Source of the DNA: Citrobacter freundii
GTDB taxonomy: Bacteria > Pseudomonadota > Gammaproteobacteria > Enterobacterales > Enterobacteriaceae
Reading direction: 5' to 3'
Assembly (NCBI RefSeq): GCF_029717145.1
Contig: NZ_CP099222.1
Coordinates: 2,046,001-2,110,000 of the forward strand
Length of the DNA: 64,000 nucleotides
In this document: positions 33,206 through 43,257 of the stretch, piece after piece
Position numbering within the stretch: the first letter of the stretch is position 1
Layout of the letters: the number at the start of each line of letters is the position of its first letter
Made by a program: the position numbers and the translations under genes
The notes under the pieces: generated by a model
What the model saw: the letters and a program-made list of their open reading frames with translations, nothing else
The model's database searches: none
What the model was told of the DNA's origin: nothing

Positions 33206-34190
33206 GCGGACCTCGCTGACGAAAAATAAGCCACAAAAACCACGGCGCACCGAGAATACTGGTCAACAGACCCACCGGCATCTCAGCGGGCGAAACCGCT
33301 GTTCGCGCGAGGGTGTCGGCGATCAACAGTAAACATGCCCCCGCCAATACAGAGCCTGGGATCACCGCCCGATGATCGCTACCAAGCCACATGCGCATCA
33401 AATGAGGGATAACCAAACCGATAAAACCAATTACGCCGCAGACCGCGACGGCTGCGGCTACTAACAGTGCGCTGCATAGCAGTAAAATGCACTGCACCCG
33501 ACGGACATCCACGCCAAGATAGTGCGCGTCTTCCTCTCCGAGCTGCAGCAGATTCAGCGTCGGGGCTAAACGCCAGATGAAAAGCACCGTGGGCAGCATC
33601 AGCGAAGTGACCGCCAGCAGTGTTGACCACTGCGCGGTCCCCAGACTGCCCATCCCCCACAGCGACAACTGGCGCAGTTGCGCATCATTGCTGACCCACG
33701 ACAACACGCCGACCGCAGCTCCGCACAATGCATTGATGGCAATACCCACCAGCAACAGGCGTGAAAGCGAACCGTCGCGCTGTTGACTGAGGATAAAAAT
33801 CACTCCGGTGGTGGCGAGTGCGCCGAGAAATGCCGCCAGCATCGGGGCATACAGCATCAGCAGCGCCGGTAAGGTGACCGGTAATACTACCCACAATGCG
33901 ACGGCGCAGGCGGCTCCGCTACTGATCCCCAACAGGCCCGGATCGGCAAGTGGATTGCGAAACAACCCCTGCATCACACAGCCCGCCAGCGCCAGTGAAC
34001 CGCCAATCACCAGCGCCAGCAGCACGCGCGGCAGTCGAATAGTGAGCCAGATTTGACGCAGCGCGCCATCTCCCTCGCGCCAGAAAAGGCTTACCGGCAG
34101 ACGCAATGCGCCAAAACCGGTGGCCACAATCGTCATCACGACCAGCGTAGCGGCCAGCATCCACAAAGAGCAGGTGATACGCCAGGGCAT
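33198..34190 (-). CDS. hmuU: Hemin ABC transporter permease
   Basis: FecCD-family inner membrane permease of 330 residues, about ten membrane segments, paralogous to BtuC in this window. Landmark segments are LPRVLLALVIGGSLALAGC, LFRNPLADPGLLGISSGA and [16 protein letters not shown], the last being the coupling region for HmuV. It overlaps hmuT by one base (TGATG) and hmuV by 8 bases, so the three are translated as a coupled unit. Confidence 0.94.
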   Translation of the reverse strand: MPWRITCSLWMLAATLVVMTIVATGFGALRLPVSLFWREGDGALRQIWLTIRLPRVLLALVIGGSLALAGCVMQGLFRNPLADPGLLGISSGAACAVALWVVLPVTLPALLMLYAPMLAAFLGALATTGVIFILSQQRDGSLSRLLLVGIAINALCGAAVGVLSWVSNDAQLRQLSLWGMGSLGTAQWSTLLAVTSLMLPTVLFIWRLAPTLNLLQLGEEDAHYLGVDVRRVQCILLLCSALLVAAAVAVCGVIGFIGLVIPHLMRMWLGSDHRAVIPGSVLAGACLLLIADTLARTAVSPAEMPVGLLTSILGAPWFLWLIFRQRGPHG

Positions 34191-35011
34191 CAGGGCAATT
34201 GCTCCGCTTTGGCACGCAGTTGCTGGATGGCCTGCGGCGTACGCACGCTAAAACCCAGCAATGCCATATCGTCAATCTGCAACACCTGCTTATTACGACC
34301 AGCGGGCGTTTGCGCCAGTCCCGGCAGCGTCCACAGATTATCTTCACCCCCCATCGTGTTGACGCCGTCTTGGGAAATCACCACCAGATCGGGCTGACTG
34401 GCAATCACTCCTTCTTGAGACAAGGGTTGGTAACGGGTAAACCCTTGCATAGCGTTGCGCAAACCTGCGGCACGAATGGCTGCATCGGCTCCGGTTTGCT
34501 GTCCGGCCGCCATGGCGGTCATTCCGCCGTGATTGAGAATGAACAGCACGCGTTTGTTGAGTTCCGAGGAGGGCAGTTCAGCCAGCGCCTGGCGTAGGGT
34601 TTGGCGTAGCGCCTCGCCTTGAGCCTGACGATGGGTTGCCTGTGCAATCACCCGGACTTTCTCATCAATCACGCTAAGCGCATTACCTGCCGGCACCGTA
34701 ACAACGTTGACCTGACTTTGCTTGAGCTGTTCAAGCGCCAATGAGGGCTGCGCCTGCGCGCTGGCCAAAACCAGCGTAGGGCGGGTGGCCAGGATCCCTT
34801 CGGCATTGAGCTGACGTAAATAGCCCACGTCCGGCAATGCCGTTGCCGCCGCCGGCCACTGGCTGGTGCTATCCCGCGCCACAAGGGATGACTGCGCGCC
34901 CAGCGCGAAGACAATCTCTGTCACGTCACCGCCGAGGGCGACCACTTTCTCTTCGGGCGCGGCCTGAGCCGTCAGCGGCAGAAACGCCATCAGGACCCAC
35001 AGTATCTTCAT
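34190..35011 (-). CDS. hmuT: Periplasmic hemin-binding protein
   Basis: Receives heme from the outer membrane receptor and delivers it to HmuUV. It has 273 residues with a Sec signal peptide (1-17, cleavage after TAQA). The mature protein shows the class III binding-protein pattern, with EKVVALGGDVTEIVFALGAQ at the start of the N-lobe, VARDSTSQWP as a likely ligand loop and a long linking helix. ATG overlaps the hmuS stop as ATGA. I reject the longer frame from 35056 because it removes the N-terminal signal. Confidence 0.93.
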   Translation of the reverse strand: MKILWVLMAFLPLTAQAAPEEKVVALGGDVTEIVFALGAQSSLVARDSTSQWPAAATALPDVGYLRQLNAEGILATRPTLVLASAQAQPSLALEQLKQSQVNVVTVPAGNALSVIDEKVRVIAQATHRQAQGEALRQTLRQALAELPSSELNKRVLFILNHGGMTAMAAGQQTGADAAIRAAGLRNAMQGFTRYQPLSQEGVIASQPDLVVISQDGVNTMGGEDNLWTLPGLAQTPAGRNKQVLQIDDMALLGFSVRTPQAIQQLRAKAEQLP

Positions 35012-36036
35012 GCGGCCAGCCCTTTCGGTGCTAACGCGTCGATTTGCGTACGCCATTGCTTCTGTTCTGGCTCGCCCTCCGTACGCTGCCCATACAGCTG
35101 GGCGATTTGCGTACCGTCTGCGGCAAACAGTTCCAGGCTGGTGACGTGACCGTCAGCGGTCGGCTTACGCGTGACCCACGTCTCGGCGACGGTCTCTTCC
35201 AGCAGATGCAGCGTAAAGGTCGGGTTGAAAATATTCAGCCAGCCTTTCATTGGCACCAATTTTTCTACCACGCCGGTAAAAATCTGCACGCAGCCGCGGT
35301 TGCCGACAAATACCATAATTTCGTTGCCATCCTGACGTGCAGTTTCCAGCAATTGGGCCACCGCACTGTTCGCCACTTTGCAGGCCAGATCGTCACCCAC
35401 CAGGCGAAAGGCCTGCTGACGGGTTAGGTTGTGGCGTTTCAGCAGGCCAAAAAACTGGTGCACATCGGTCATGGTGCTCCACTCTGCATCTACCGCCGTA
35501 GCGTCTGCGTTAACGCCACAAACGGCGGTTTCGAGTGTTTGCAGCATCAGCGGTGGGTTTTCCGCAAAGATGAAACGGGTCAGCAGCGAGCCCCAGGCAG
35601 CAATATCGGTATGCTGCGTGGTGTAGACCTTTAGCAACGCGTCGCCCTGACTATCGAAAAACTGGATGCTCTGGCGCTCGCCGTGAGCGGTGTTCTCGCT
35701 GATGTGAAATGTGCAGGCCCATTGATTCAAGAACAGGCGCAGATCGAGGGCGCGCGGATTCAGAATGAGCCCAGCATGGCCGTTCAGGTGTTGATTCGTA
35801 AACGCGCCAATAACTTCATGCACCGCGTATTCATTGCGACAAATGCATTTGGTTTCGCCCACGGCCTCCAGTGCACAGAGGATCTCGCGCACCTCACTGC
35901 GCAGGCGCCAGGCGTCATGACCAACGCGCGCAAAGGTCAGTTCAGCTTCGCTGATATGCAGCAGACCTGCGATGTCACGGGCGTATTTGCCAGGATGTTC
36001 TTTTTTCAGTTCCAGCCAGCGGGTGTAGTAATTCAT
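35008..36036 (-). CDS. hmuS: Cytoplasmic heme utilisation protein HmuS (ChuS/HemS family)
   Basis: Cytoplasmic heme-handling protein; relatives ChuS and HmuS can open the heme ring to release iron, while others act mainly as heme carriers. It has 342 residues built from two similar halves, one with the HemS motif around HEVIGAFTNQHLNG and one around VGNRGCVQIFTG. His193, in MTDVHQFFGLL, falls at the heme-ligand position known for ChuS. Ribosome site AGGAAGAGG. A GC-rich hairpin separates it from hmuR. Confidence 0.92.
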   Translation of the reverse strand: MNYYTRWLELKKEHPGKYARDIAGLLHISEAELTFARVGHDAWRLRSEVREILCALEAVGETKCICRNEYAVHEVIGAFTNQHLNGHAGLILNPRALDLRLFLNQWACTFHISENTAHGERQSIQFFDSQGDALLKVYTTQHTDIAAWGSLLTRFIFAENPPLMLQTLETAVCGVNADATAVDAEWSTMTDVHQFFGLLKRHNLTRQQAFRLVGDDLACKVANSAVAQLLETARQDGNEIMVFVGNRGCVQIFTGVVEKLVPMKGWLNIFNPTFTLHLLEETVAETWVTRKPTADGHVTSLELFAADGTQIAQLYGQRTEGEPEQKQWRTQIDALAPKGLAA

Positions 36037-36058
36037 TGCCTCTTCCTTTCCGATTGCT

Positions 36059-36075
36059 GCCCCGGTGTCCGGGGC
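36059..36075 (-). other. GC-rich hairpin between hmuR and hmuS
   Basis: A perfect 7-bp stem (36059-36065 with 36069-36075) with a 3-base loop in the 46-base spacer, just after the hmuR stop. It has no U-run. It could stabilise the hmuR message or cause partial termination, making more receptor than transporter. Confidence 0.55.
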
Positions 36076-36082
36076 AAAGTGA

Positions 36083-38065
36083 TTACCACTGATAACTCAC
36101 GAAAATTTTGCCGTTGCGTCCATCTTGTGGAATGCCTTGCGGCGACCAGTACGCTTTGTCAAAGGCGTTACCCAGCACCAGCGTGGTGGTCATGCCTTTC
36201 AGCGCCTGCTGCCCCTGGTAGCTGACATAGAAGTCGTTGACCGCATAGCCGGGCTGTTTAGTGTAGCTGTTGCTGATATGGGTTGAACGGTCGGCAAAGG
36301 TACCGAGCCAGCCAACTGAGAAACCGCTGTGCGCGACAGGCACGTTTAGCTTGCTGGTGACGGTGTCCGGGTTAATGCTGGAAATGTATTCACCGGTGTC
36401 GGTGTCTTTGCCGCGCGTGCGGTTATAGGCCAGATCCAGGCTGAACAGATCGGTGGAATAAGTTGTCATCACGTCCCAGCCCCAGATTTTGGCGTTAGCA
36501 ACGTTGTAGGACATCGTCGTTGCGGCGGCGAAATCGACGCGGGTGGAGATATAGTCTTTCGCTTTCGTGTCAAAATAGCTGGCTTTAAATTCAAGGGCAT
36601 CGTTCGCCAGCAGCAAATCGTCAAAGCGCAGACCAAAACCATACTCCTGCGTTTCGTTAGTTTCCGGGCGCAGATTCGGATTAGGTACCCAGTAGTTGGT
36701 GTAGAAGCGACCGATGGAGAAGTGTTTTGCATCGTTGTACATTTCGCCCATGGTTGGCGCACGGAAGGCCTGGGCGTAAGATCCAAACAGCATCAGCCAG
36801 TCGGTTGGGGTTATGGTCATTCCTGCGCGGGACGACCATTTATCGGCATCGACGTCCGCGTAACCGTCGCTGCTACCGCGATAAGAGTCATAACGCGTGC
36901 CGCCCAGCAAGGTCACCGGCAGGTCACGCAGGGTGATTTCGTCCTGTAGCCAGCCGGAGCTGAAATCAATTTTCGCCTGTGGGAAACCGGTAGTGGCTCC
37001 CGCTGGTTTTTGCTCCTGACGATAGTACTCGCCGCCATATGTCAGCAGATGCGCGGCAAAGGTGTCGCTAAACAGGCGCGTACGGTTGTCAATCTTCCCA
37101 CCTGTGGTGGTTTGCTTACGAAACTCGCCGGTGGCATCCGGGTTTTGTGCGTTAATGCGCGCTTCAGACCAGTAAATGCGCGCATCGGCATTCAGCCAGT
37201 TATTATCCGCCGGGGCTACCGAGTAGGTCAGTTGGGCATCGCGCTGGATCGTCGAACGGTCGGTCATTGGATTGCTGCTGTCCGCGTCACTGGCCTGCGG
37301 GTTTTTAGGTTCCCGTGCGTCGTTGTTGTAATAGCGCAGTGAGCCGGCCAACGTCTGGGCGTTGTCAATTTTCCAGCTGCCTTTCGCCAGCATATTATTA
37401 ATCGCTTCGTCGTTCGGCGCGGTAGTGCCGTTACTCTGACGGAGGTCACCCCGGTCACGGCTGGACCAGGACAGCAGTCCGTCCAGCGTATCGGTGCGGC
37501 CATACGTGCTGGCACCCATCCCGAGGCTGTGATCCCCCGTGGCAGCGGTACCGAACACGCGATACCCGCTGTTTTTTCCCGCGCCCAGTAGATCGCTGGC
37601 ATTCGCCGTCTCATAGGCAATGACGCCGCCCAGTGCGCCGCTGCCGTACAGTAGCGCGGACGGGCCGCGCACCACTTCAATACGCTTGATGAGGGCAGGA
37701 TCGAGGAAGGTGCTGTTGAGGTGTCCGGTGTCAGTGCCTTGACGGACGCCGTCAACCAGTACCAGCACGCCGCGTCGGTCGTAGCCGCGCAGATTGACGT
37801 CCTGGCCGTTGGTGCGACCGGTGCCGTCAAGAGTCAGGCCGGGGACCCTGCGCAGCAGGTCTGCGGCGGAGCTGGCGGTTTGATTTTCCGGAGCCGTCGC
37901 GTCGATGACGCTGACCATCATCGGTGCTTCAAAGGCGCTGCGAGCATTGCCGGTCGCGGTAACGGTCATGTCTTCAACCGCCGCGTAGGCGGCGCCAGGA
38001 AGACTGCAGACGATCGCCAGCACCAGCAGCGATGGGCGCATCCTCGCGGTGTGCAGGTAAGGCAT
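36083..38065 (-). CDS. hmuR: TonB-dependent hemin/hemoprotein receptor
   Basis: Outer membrane receptor of 660 residues with a signal peptide to about residue 29 (AAYAA), a TonB-box-like EDMTVTATG at 31-39, a plug domain (PGLTLDGTGRTNGQDVNLRG, then LYGSGALGGVIAYET) and a beta barrel ending in the aromatic VSYQW. The heme-receptor signature motifs FRAP (434-437) and NPNL (462-465) are present with His448 between them. The start has TGGAGAG upstream. It lies 75 bases after hemP, under the same Fur box. Confidence 0.94.
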   Translation of the reverse strand: MPYLHTARMRPSLLVLAIVCSLPGAAYAAVEDMTVTATGNARSAFEAPMMVSVIDATAPENQTASSAADLLRRVPGLTLDGTGRTNGQDVNLRGYDRRGVLVLVDGVRQGTDTGHLNSTFLDPALIKRIEVVRGPSALLYGSGALGGVIAYETANASDLLGAGKNSGYRVFGTAATGDHSLGMGASTYGRTDTLDGLLSWSSRDRGDLRQSNGTTAPNDEAINNMLAKGSWKIDNAQTLAGSLRYYNNDAREPKNPQASDADSSNPMTDRSTIQRDAQLTYSVAPADNNWLNADARIYWSEARINAQNPDATGEFRKQTTTGGKIDNRTRLFSDTFAAHLLTYGGEYYRQEQKPAGATTGFPQAKIDFSSGWLQDEITLRDLPVTLLGGTRYDSYRGSSDGYADVDADKWSSRAGMTITPTDWLMLFGSYAQAFRAPTMGEMYNDAKHFSIGRFYTNYWVPNPNLRPETNETQEYGFGLRFDDLLLANDALEFKASYFDTKAKDYISTRVDFAAATTMSYNVANAKIWGWDVMTTYSTDLFSLDLAYNRTRGKDTDTGEYISSINPDTVTSKLNVPVAHSGFSVGWLGTFADRSTHISNSYTKQPGYAVNDFYVSYQGQQALKGMTTTLVLGNAFDKAYWSPQGIPQDGRNGKIFVSYQW

Positions 38066-38140
38066 AGCAACTCTCCATTAGAAACTCGAAAAGCGCTGGC
38101 TGCCTGGGGATAACCTGGGTGGCTGGCGAAATGTGTGGGG

Positions 38141-38329
38141 TTATTTCGTTAAAATTAGTTTTCCGGCATGGGTCTGGCGCAGCAGGTAATGCTGCCCGTC
38201 ATGCTCAATGATCACACGTCCCTCATTGCCCAGCAGGCTTTTGCTGTCAATTCGACGCTCAGCGACGGGGGCAGGGAGTGGTGTCTTCTTTTTTGCAGGC
38301 GTTGCCGTTGTGTTATCCATACGTGACAT
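38141..38329 (-). CDS. hemP: Hemin uptake protein HemP
   Basis: A 62-residue protein with the HemP core [22 protein letters not shown]... ending GKLILTK, split here by length only. HemP-type proteins lead heme-uptake operons; in some bacteria they act as activators of the receptor gene. E. coli YdiE, at the same locus, is the same family. Start options are ATG 38327-38329 (chosen) and ATG 38318-38320; neither has a clear ribosome site. A Fur box lies 26 bases upstream. Confidence 0.88.
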   Translation of the reverse strand: MSRMDNTTATPAKKKTPLPAPVAERRIDSKSLLGNEGRVIIEHDGQHYLLRQTHAGKLILTK

Positions 38330-38354
38330 AGTGTTTAAAAATAACAATCAATGT

Positions 38355-38373
38355 AACAATGATAATCATTATC
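38355..38373 (-). promoter_or_regulatory. Fur box of the hemP-hmu operon
   Basis: The plus strand reads AACAATGATAATCATTATC, matching 17 of 19 positions of the Fur consensus. It predicts repression by Fe2+-Fur and induction of the whole operon in iron limitation. Confidence 0.9.
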
Positions 38374-38477
38374 ATCAAAGTAAAAATTTGCGGCAAGCCT
38401 TTTTGTGAAAAAATTGTGACGAGAGCGATTTTTGAGCAAAAAAGAGGAAAAAACAGGAGGAAAACAAGGGATTGTCA

Positions 38478-38499
38478 CCGGGTAACATATGCTACCCGG
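38478..38499 (-). terminator. Hairpin after aroH
   Basis: 7-bp stem (38478-38484 with 38493-38499) with an 8-base loop just after the aroH stop. There is no U-run, so termination may need Rho or be weak; read-through would enter hemP. Confidence 0.45.
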
Positions 38500-38507
38500 C
38501 GAAAAAG

Positions 38508-39554
38508 TTAGAAGCGGCTATCCACCGCAGCCGCGAGTTTTTCGACCAGCAGTTCGGTATCTTCCCAATTCAGGCAGGGATCGGTTATGGACTGACCGTA
38601 GACCAGCGGCTGACCGCTGACGATTTTTTGTGTCCCTTCGCGCAGGAAACTTTCTGCCATAATCCCGGCAATGGCCGTTGAGCCATTGCGAATTTGCTGA
38701 CAGACGTCATCACACACTTCCAGCTGGCGGCGATGCTGCTTCTGGCAATTGCCGTGGCTGAAATCGACGACCAGATGCTCCGGCAGCGAAAATTCATGCA
38801 GCGTATCGCAGGCGGCGGCAATATCTTCTGCAAAGTAATTCGGCTTTTTACCACCGCGCATGATGATATGCCCGTACGGGTTGCCGCTGGTCTGATAGAT
38901 GGTCATCTGACCGGTTTTATCCGGTGAGAGGAACATATGGCTGGCGCGGGAAGCGCGAATCGCATCGACGGCGATACGCGTATTACCATCCGTCCCGTTT
39001 TTAAACCCAACCGGGCAGGACAGCGCAGAGGCCATTTCACGGTGGATCTGGCTTTCGGTAGTACGTGCGCCGATAGCGCCCCAGCTGATCAGATCGGCAA
39101 TAAACTGGCCGGTGACCATATCGAGGAATTCGGTGGCCGTAGGGACCCCCAGCTCGTTGACCTGTAGCAGGAGTTTACGCGCCAGCTCAATGCCGTGGTT
39201 AACGCGGTAGCTGCCGTTCAGGTCCGGGTCGGAAATTAAGCCTTTCCAGCCGACGACGGTGCGCGGTTTTTCAAAATAGGTCCGCATCACGATTTCCAGG
39301 CGTGCCTGGTGTTGGGTGCGCAGCGTCTGCAAGCGCGTGGCGTACTCCAGGGCCGCATCGAGGTCGTGAATCGAGCAGGGACCCACGATCACCAGCAAAC
39401 GAGGATCTTCGCCATTCAGTATTTTTTCTATCCGGCGTCGGGAATCCGTCACGTGATGAGCGACAGAGGACGACACAGGATGCCGTTGCGCCAGCTCAGC
39501 GGGAGTGACCAGATTGTCAATACGCGCAGTACGGAGTTCATCAGTTCGGTTCAT
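38508..39554 (-). CDS. aroH: DAHP synthase, tryptophan-sensitive
   Basis: First step of aromatic biosynthesis: phosphoenolpyruvate plus erythrose-4-phosphate gives DAHP. It has 348 residues as in E. coli AroH. Active-site segments are VGPCSIHD, RTYFEKPRT, GARTTESQ, PVGFKNGTDGN and VDFSHGNCQK. A Trp repressor operator lies upstream at 39699-39716. It is encoded downstream of ppsR on the same strand with a 155-base spacer. Confidence 0.97.
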   Translation of the reverse strand: MNRTDELRTARIDNLVTPAELAQRHPVSSSVAHHVTDSRRRIEKILNGEDPRLLVIVGPCSIHDLDAALEYATRLQTLRTQHQARLEIVMRTYFEKPRTVVGWKGLISDPDLNGSYRVNHGIELARKLLLQVNELGVPTATEFLDMVTGQFIADLISWGAIGARTTESQIHREMASALSCPVGFKNGTDGNTRIAVDAIRASRASHMFLSPDKTGQMTIYQTSGNPYGHIIMRGGKKPNYFAEDIAAACDTLHEFSLPEHLVVDFSHGNCQKQHRRQLEVCDDVCQQIRNGSTAIAGIMAESFLREGTQKIVSGQPLVYGQSITDPCLNWEDTELLVEKLAAAVDSRF

Positions 39555-39698
39555 TACGTGTCTCAGAAATTTGTTGCTTCAACGGCAGGACTACCGGGAA
39601 GTGATGCGCATCACGATAAACCAATCCCTGCTGATTTCAAGTGCGAGGCGTGTCACACCTCGCAAGCCAAAGTTTATGCTAACAAAAAATGAACCATT

Positions 39699-39716
39699 GC
39701 ACTAGCATTCTAGTAC
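39699..39716 (-). promoter_or_regulatory. TrpR operator of aroH
   Basis: The minus strand reads GTACTAGAATGCTAGTGC, a close match to the symmetric TrpR operator and to the known E. coli aroH operator. It overlaps the last codons and the stop of ppsR (stop at 39710-39712), so the aroH control region begins inside the upstream gene. Confidence 0.85.
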
Positions 39717-40543
39717 ATGCGGCGATTTAGTCCCATAATATCGAGGATCTTGGTGGCAATTTCTTCTACCGAATAGTTGGTACTGTTGAGCCATGGGATC
39801 TTGTTTTTACGGTATAACGCTTCAACTTCGGCTACTTCCATGCGGCACTGACGCAGCGAGGCATAACGACTGTTTTCTCTACGCTCCTCGCGGATCGCCG
39901 TCAGACGTTCCGGATCAATGGTCAGACCAAAAAGTTTGTGTTGCAGCGGTTTTAGCGACGCGGGCAGTACCAGGTTATCCATATCATCGGCAATAAAGGG
40001 GTAGTTCGCCGCCCGAATGCCAAACTGCATCGCCAGATACAGGCTGGTTGGCGTTTTACCGCAGCGGGAGACGCCGAGCAAAATAACCTGCGCCTGATCG
40101 AGGTTGCGCAACGAAATACCGTCATCGTGGGCGAGGGCGTAATCAATGGCGGCAATGCGTGCGTCGTACTTATTGAGGTTGCCGGGATTCAGTCCGTGCG
40201 TGCGATGAGCGATTGGAGTCGGGTCGAGTTTCATCTCATGTTGCAGCGGTGCGACCAGCGCCTGGACGATATCCTGACAGAAGCCCTCGCTTTGCAAAAT
40301 GATTGCGCGAATCTCCGGCAATACAATGGAGTAGAACACTAACGGGCGTACGCCCGTTTGCTGGTAAATGGCGTCAATCTGGTCTTTCACCGCGCGGGCG
40401 CGGCTCTCATTTTCAACAAACGGCAGCGTAATACTGCTGATCGTAACCGGAAATTGCGACATCACTGCGTGGCCCAATACCTCTGCGGTGATGGCCGTGC
40501 CATCAGAAATATAAAATACGTGACGATCAACAGCATTATCCAT
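39710..40543 (-). CDS. ppsR: PEP synthetase regulatory kinase/pyrophosphorylase
   Basis: Bifunctional DUF299 protein that inactivates PpsA by ADP-dependent phosphorylation of a Thr next to the catalytic His and reverses it by phosphorolysis. It has 277 residues. The P-loop GVSRCGKT is at about 153-160. ATG 40541-40543 matches the E. coli start MDNAVDRH and has AGGA at eight bases; the frame upstream is ignored. Divergent from its target ppsA. Confidence 0.96.
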   Translation of the reverse strand: MDNAVDRHVFYISDGTAITAEVLGHAVMSQFPVTISSITLPFVENESRARAVKDQIDAIYQQTGVRPLVFYSIVLPEIRAIILQSEGFCQDIVQALVAPLQHEMKLDPTPIAHRTHGLNPGNLNKYDARIAAIDYALAHDDGISLRNLDQAQVILLGVSRCGKTPTSLYLAMQFGIRAANYPFIADDMDNLVLPASLKPLQHKLFGLTIDPERLTAIREERRENSRYASLRQCRMEVAEVEALYRKNKIPWLNSTNYSVEEIATKILDIMGLNRRMY

Positions 40544-40872
40544 TTTGCTCATCCTGGGGGCAGATATAATTCTCTGAAAGCATAAATTAAAATGCGTCAG
40601 AAGCGAATATTGTTGTCGCCATTTTATAAAATGAAACGGTATTTTTATATTTACTGAAAAGTACATTTCATTTTTCGGAACGAATGTTTAGACCGACTGT
40701 TTTTGTGGTGATCCCGTGCCGCTCGCGGGTTTGCGCAAATGAGGAAACAATCTGAAAAAATAAAAAATAAAGTTGCTTGAACGATTCACCGTTTTTTTCG
40801 CCGCGGTAAATATGCAAAGATAATTACGCAAAATTGAGTTTCCTAACCTCGTTCATATATAAGGATTGTTCG
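40544..40872. promoter_or_regulatory. Divergent ppsR/ppsA control region with Cra site
   Basis: 329 bases without a gene, AT-rich near the middle. GCTTGAACGATTCACC at 40775-40790 matches the Cra (FruR) operator of E. coli ppsA, where Cra activates the gene under gluconeogenic conditions. The ppsA ribosome site AAGGA is at 40861-40865. Confidence 0.7.
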
Positions 40873-43251
40873 ATGTCCAACAATGGCTCGTCACCGCTGG
40901 TGCTTTGGTATAACCAACTCGGCATGAATGATGTAGACAGAGTTGGAGGCAAAAATGCCTCCCTGGGTGAAATGATTACTAACCTTTCAGGTATGGGTGT
41001 TTCCGTACCGAATGGTTTTGCAACGACCGCCGATGCGTTTAACCTGTTTCTGGAGCAAAGCGGTGTAAACCAGCGCATTTATGAACTGCTGGATAAAACG
41101 GATATCGACGATGTCACCGAGCTTGCCAAAGCCGGGGCGCAGATCCGCCAGTGGATTATCGACACTCCTTTCCAGCCTGAGCTGGAAAATGCCGTCCGTG
41201 ATGCCTACGCGCAGCTTTCCGCGGACGATGCCCATGCCTCTTTTGCCGTGCGCTCCTCCGCCACCGCAGAAGATATGCCTGATGCTTCATTTGCCGGTCA
41301 GCAGGAAACGTTCCTCAACGTCCAGGGCTTTGATGCCGTGCTGGTGGCCATCAAGCACGTCTTTGCTTCGCTGTTTAACGACCGTGCAATTTCTTACCGT
41401 GTGCACCAGGGTTATGACCACCGCGGCGTAGCGCTTTCTGCTGGCGTTCAGCGGATGGTGCGATCCGACCTGGCCTCTTCGGGCGTCATGTTCTCTATCG
41501 ACACAGAATCTGGCTTCGATCAGGTGGTGTTTATCACCTCCGCATGGGGCCTGGGCGAAATGGTGGTGCAGGGTGCCGTTAACCCGGATGAATTCTATGT
41601 GCACAAACCGACCCTGGCGGCTAACCGTCCGGCTATCGTACGTCGCACCATGGGTTCGAAAAAAATCCGCATGATCTACGCGCCGACTCAGGAACACGGC
41701 AAACAGGTGACGATCGAAGATGTGCCGCAGGAACAGCGCGATATTTTCTCACTGACGAACGAGGAAGTGCAGGAACTGGCGAAGCAGGCGGTGCAAATCG
41801 AGAAGCACTACGGTCGTCCGATGGACATCGAATGGGCGAAAGACGGTCACACCGGCAAGCTGTTTATTGTGCAGGCGCGTCCGGAAACCGTTCGTTCTCG
41901 CGGCCAGGTGATGGAGCGTTATACGCTGCATGCGCAGGGCAAAATCATTGCTGAAGGCCGTGCTATCGGCCACCGCATCGGTGCGGGTCCGGTAAAAGTC
42001 ATTCATGACATCAGCGAAATGAACCGCATTGAACCTGGTGACGTGCTGGTTACTGACATGACCGACCCGGACTGGGAACCGATCATGAAAAAAGCGGCGG
42101 CGATTGTCACCAACCGTGGTGGTCGTACCTGTCACGCGGCAATCATCGCCCGTGAACTGGGGATCCCGGCGGTAGTAGGCTGTGGTGATGCAACCGAACG
42201 CATCACCGAAGGCGAGAATGTGACCGTCTCCTGTGCCGAAGGTGACACCGGCTACGTGTATGCCGATATGCTCGACTTTAGCGTTAAGAGTTCCAGCGTC
42301 GAAACGATGCCGGACCTGCCGTTGAAGGTGATGATGAACGTCGGTAACCCGGACCGCGCATTCGACTTCGCTTGCCTGCCAAACGAAGGTGTCGGGCTGG
42401 CGCGTCTGGAATTTATCATCAACCGCATGATTGGCGTGCATCCTCGCGCGCTGCTGGAATTTGATGACCAGACGCCGGAACTGCAAAACGAAATCCGCGG
42501 AATGATGAAAGGTTTTGATTCGCCGCGTGAATTCTACGTCGGTCGTCTGACCGAAGGGATCGCGACGCTGGGTGCGGCGTTCTATCCAAAACGCGTCATT
42601 GTGCGGATGTCAGACTTTAAGTCCAACGAGTATGCCAACCTTGTCGGCGGCGAGCGTTACGAGCCGCATGAAGAAAACCCGATGCTGGGCTTCCGCGGGG
42701 CAGGCCGTTACGTGGCAGACAGCTTCCGCGACTGCTTCGCACTCGAATGTGACGCGGTGAAACGTGTGCGCAACGAGATGGGACTGACTAACGTTGAAGT
42801 GATGGTGCCGTTTGTGCGTACCGTGGCGCAGGCCAAGGCAGTGGTGGAAGAGCTGGCTCGTCAGGGTCTGAAGCGCGGTGAAAACGGGCTGAAGATTATC
42901 ATGATGTGTGAGATCCCATCCAACGCCTTGTTGGCTGAGCAGTTCCTTGAGTACTTCGACGGTTTCTCTATCGGCTCGAACGACATGACGCAGCTGGCGC
43001 TGGGTCTGGACCGTGATTCCGGCGTGGTGTCTGAACTGTTTGATGAGCGTAACGACGCGGTGAAAGCGCTGCTGTCGATGGCGATTCGCGCGGCCAAGAA
43101 ACAGGGTAAATACGTGGGTATTTGCGGTCAGGGCCCCTCTGACCACGAAGACTTCGCGGCCTGGCTGATGGAAGAGGGGATCGACAGTCTGTCGCTGAAC
43201 CCGGACACCGTCGTACAGACCTGGCTGAGCCTGGCGGAACTGAACAAGTAA
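40873..43251 (+). CDS. ppsA: Phosphoenolpyruvate synthase
   Basis: Pyruvate plus ATP gives phosphoenolpyruvate, AMP and phosphate; the entry to gluconeogenesis from pyruvate. It has 792 residues as in E. coli. The ATP-grasp domain lies N-terminal ([31 protein letters not shown]), then the phosphohistidine domain [13 protein letters not shown] with His421 and the adjacent Thr modified by PpsR, and the PEP/pyruvate-binding barrel with the Cys in [14 protein letters not shown] pair follows. Confidence 0.98.
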   Translation: MSNNGSSPLVLWYNQLGMNDVDRVGGKNASLGEMITNLSGMGVSVPNGFATTADAFNLFLEQSGVNQRIYELLDKTDIDDVTELAKAGAQIRQWIIDTPFQPELENAVRDAYAQLSADDAHASFAVRSSATAEDMPDASFAGQQETFLNVQGFDAVLVAIKHVFASLFNDRAISYRVHQGYDHRGVALSAGVQRMVRSDLASSGVMFSIDTESGFDQVVFITSAWGLGEMVVQGAVNPDEFYVHKPTLAANRPAIVRRTMGSKKIRMIYAPTQEHGKQVTIEDVPQEQRDIFSLTNEEVQELAKQAVQIEKHYGRPMDIEWAKDGHTGKLFIVQARPETVRSRGQVMERYTLHAQGKIIAEGRAIGHRIGAGPVKVIHDISEMNRIEPGDVLVTDMTDPDWEPIMKKAAAIVTNRGGRTCHAAIIARELGIPAVVGCGDATERITEGENVTVSCAEGDTGYVYADMLDFSVKSSSVETMPDLPLKVMMNVGNPDRAFDFACLPNEGVGLARLEFIINRMIGVHPRALLEFDDQTPELQNEIRGMMKGFDSPREFYVGRLTEGIATLGAAFYPKRVIVRMSDFKSNEYANLVGGERYEPHEENPMLGFRGAGRYVADSFRDCFALECDAVKRVRNEMGLTNVEVMVPFVRTVAQAKAVVEELARQGLKRGENGLKIIMMCEIPSNALLAEQFLEYFDGFSIGSNDMTQLALGLDRDSGVVSELFDERNDAVKALLSMAIRAAKKQGKYVGICGQGPSDHEDFAAWLMEEGIDSLSLNPDTVVQTWLSLAELNK

Positions 43252-43257
43252 TACCTT

